From Brachionus koreanus (taxonomy: Eukaryota; Rotifera; Eurotatoria; Ploima; Brachionidae): 64,000 bases of DNA. Positions 63,264 through 64,000 of the stretch are shown one piece after another (the first letter of the stretch is position 1; each line of letters begins with the position of its first letter). The notes beneath the pieces were generated by a model, which saw only the letters and a list, made by a program, of their open reading frames with translations, was not told the DNA's origin and did not search any database. The stretch covers positions 4,799,851 through 4,863,850 of the forward strand of contig PJRA01000263.1 in assembly GCA_016987375.1 (NCBI GenBank), written 5' to 3'. The position numbers and the translations under genes were made by a program.

Positions 63264-64000
63264 GATAAAAATGTAAAGTTTAAAATAAAGTTTTTATTCC
63301 AAAAGTGGCACATCGGTCAAAATTAAAACACTTAGTTTCCTATGTGAATAACCAAAGAGGATATTTGTTAAGGATGAGTTTTTTTTTCAATGTATTTTTA
63401 AAGAATTTAATTTTTCCTTTTATTTTTTTTTATTTAATTTTATTTTTTTTTGATTATTAAAAAAAAATTATGTTTTGAAATAAATTAAAAATTTTTATGT
63501 CCACGAATTTTTGCCAATTTTTTAAGCTAAGAATTTTATTTTTTTTGCTTTTATTCAAGTTTTAGAATTAAAATTAAAATTAAAAAGATTGGAGATTTAA
63601 TTTCGACATCCTAATTAAACAAATCTTTAGAAAATATTACACTAGAATGTAAAAAATAAAATTTGTCAATTTAATTAAATTATTATTATCACACTCATTT
63701 TTAATTTTATCTTTAATTTAAATTATCATGTAATCACATTTTTAAAGCAAATATTAAATTCTATTTTTAAAACATGGTTGTGTTTGTTTTTGATTAGATA
63801 TTTTTAATTTATTTAAGCGTGGCGTTAAACACCTACCATCTAAATTAAACACGTTTTAAACATTCACAGATTAAAAACTTTTTTAAATCAAAATTTATTT
63901 ATTCAAAGCACTTTTTTTTATATTAAAAATTCAATAATAAGAAATAAGAATTTCAATCGACATTTAAATTAACAAGCATTCAAATTCAAAATAACTTTTA
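63264..64000. other. PKA 3' flank
   Basis: AT-rich DNA following the PKA stop. An AATAAAG at about 63283-63289 could serve as the poly(A) signal. Nothing else is recognised up to the window end. Confidence 0.5.

Overview
The window is nuclear DNA from an animal. It is very AT-rich, and its protein-coding genes are recognisably metazoan: mind bomb 2, atypical PKC with PB1/C1/kinase domains, TBC1D13, PRELI, archease, a mitochondrial RF1, a CD225/dispanin protein and PKA. Most introns are tiny (47-62 nt, GT-AG) and single-exon genes are common. Extreme AT content with ~50-nt introns suggests a compact invertebrate genome; a monogonont rotifer such as Brachionus would fit, but that is an inference and nothing in the window proves the species. 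I rebuilt every gene model by hand by joining exons in phase.

Layout. 0.4-2.3 kb: archease and a small single-pass membrane protein in tandem on the minus strand, diverging from a PRELID1-type gene. 4.6-6.0 kb: intronless histone H4 and H3 genes in tandem. 8.1-10.0 kb: a five-exon LIM protein whose two LIM domains match LIM2 and LIM3 of Prickle/Testin. 12.4-13.3 kb: a dispanin (CD225) two-helix membrane protein. 13.7-17.5 kb: a cluster of transposon debris (two unrelated LINE fragments, mariner-like and piggyBac-like ends, one clean hAT-type MITE). 17.8-18.9 kb (+) and 19.0-20.6 kb (-): a six-exon DUF4743-Nudix gene and an eight-exon TBC1D13 gene whose stop codons are 52 bp apart, tail to tail. 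21.5-22.8 kb: mitochondrial release factor 1. 24.5-33.7 kb (-): a sixteen-exon MIB2 gene including a 14-nt microexon. 39.3-43.6 kb (+): two-exon aPKC. 45.6-46.1 kb: a LINE 3' end interrupted by a 100-N assembly gap. 57.1-63.3 kb (+): PKA catalytic subunit with what look like three alternative first exons. The stretch 46.1-57.1 kb holds no gene I can support.

Several genes act in signalling or polarity (aPKC, the Prickle-like LIM protein, MIB2 in Notch-ligand ubiquitination, PKA), others in mitochondria (PRELID1, RF1, perhaps the small membrane protein). They do not form an operon or pathway cluster; the order looks like ordinary animal gene order. I found no CRISPR array, tRNA, rRNA or clearly new multi-gene system. 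The most useful leads are the PKA first-exon set, the unusual residues in H3 and H4, the Prickle-like protein without PET/LIM1, the MIB2 microexon and stop-free intron, and several MITE families with visible target-site duplications.
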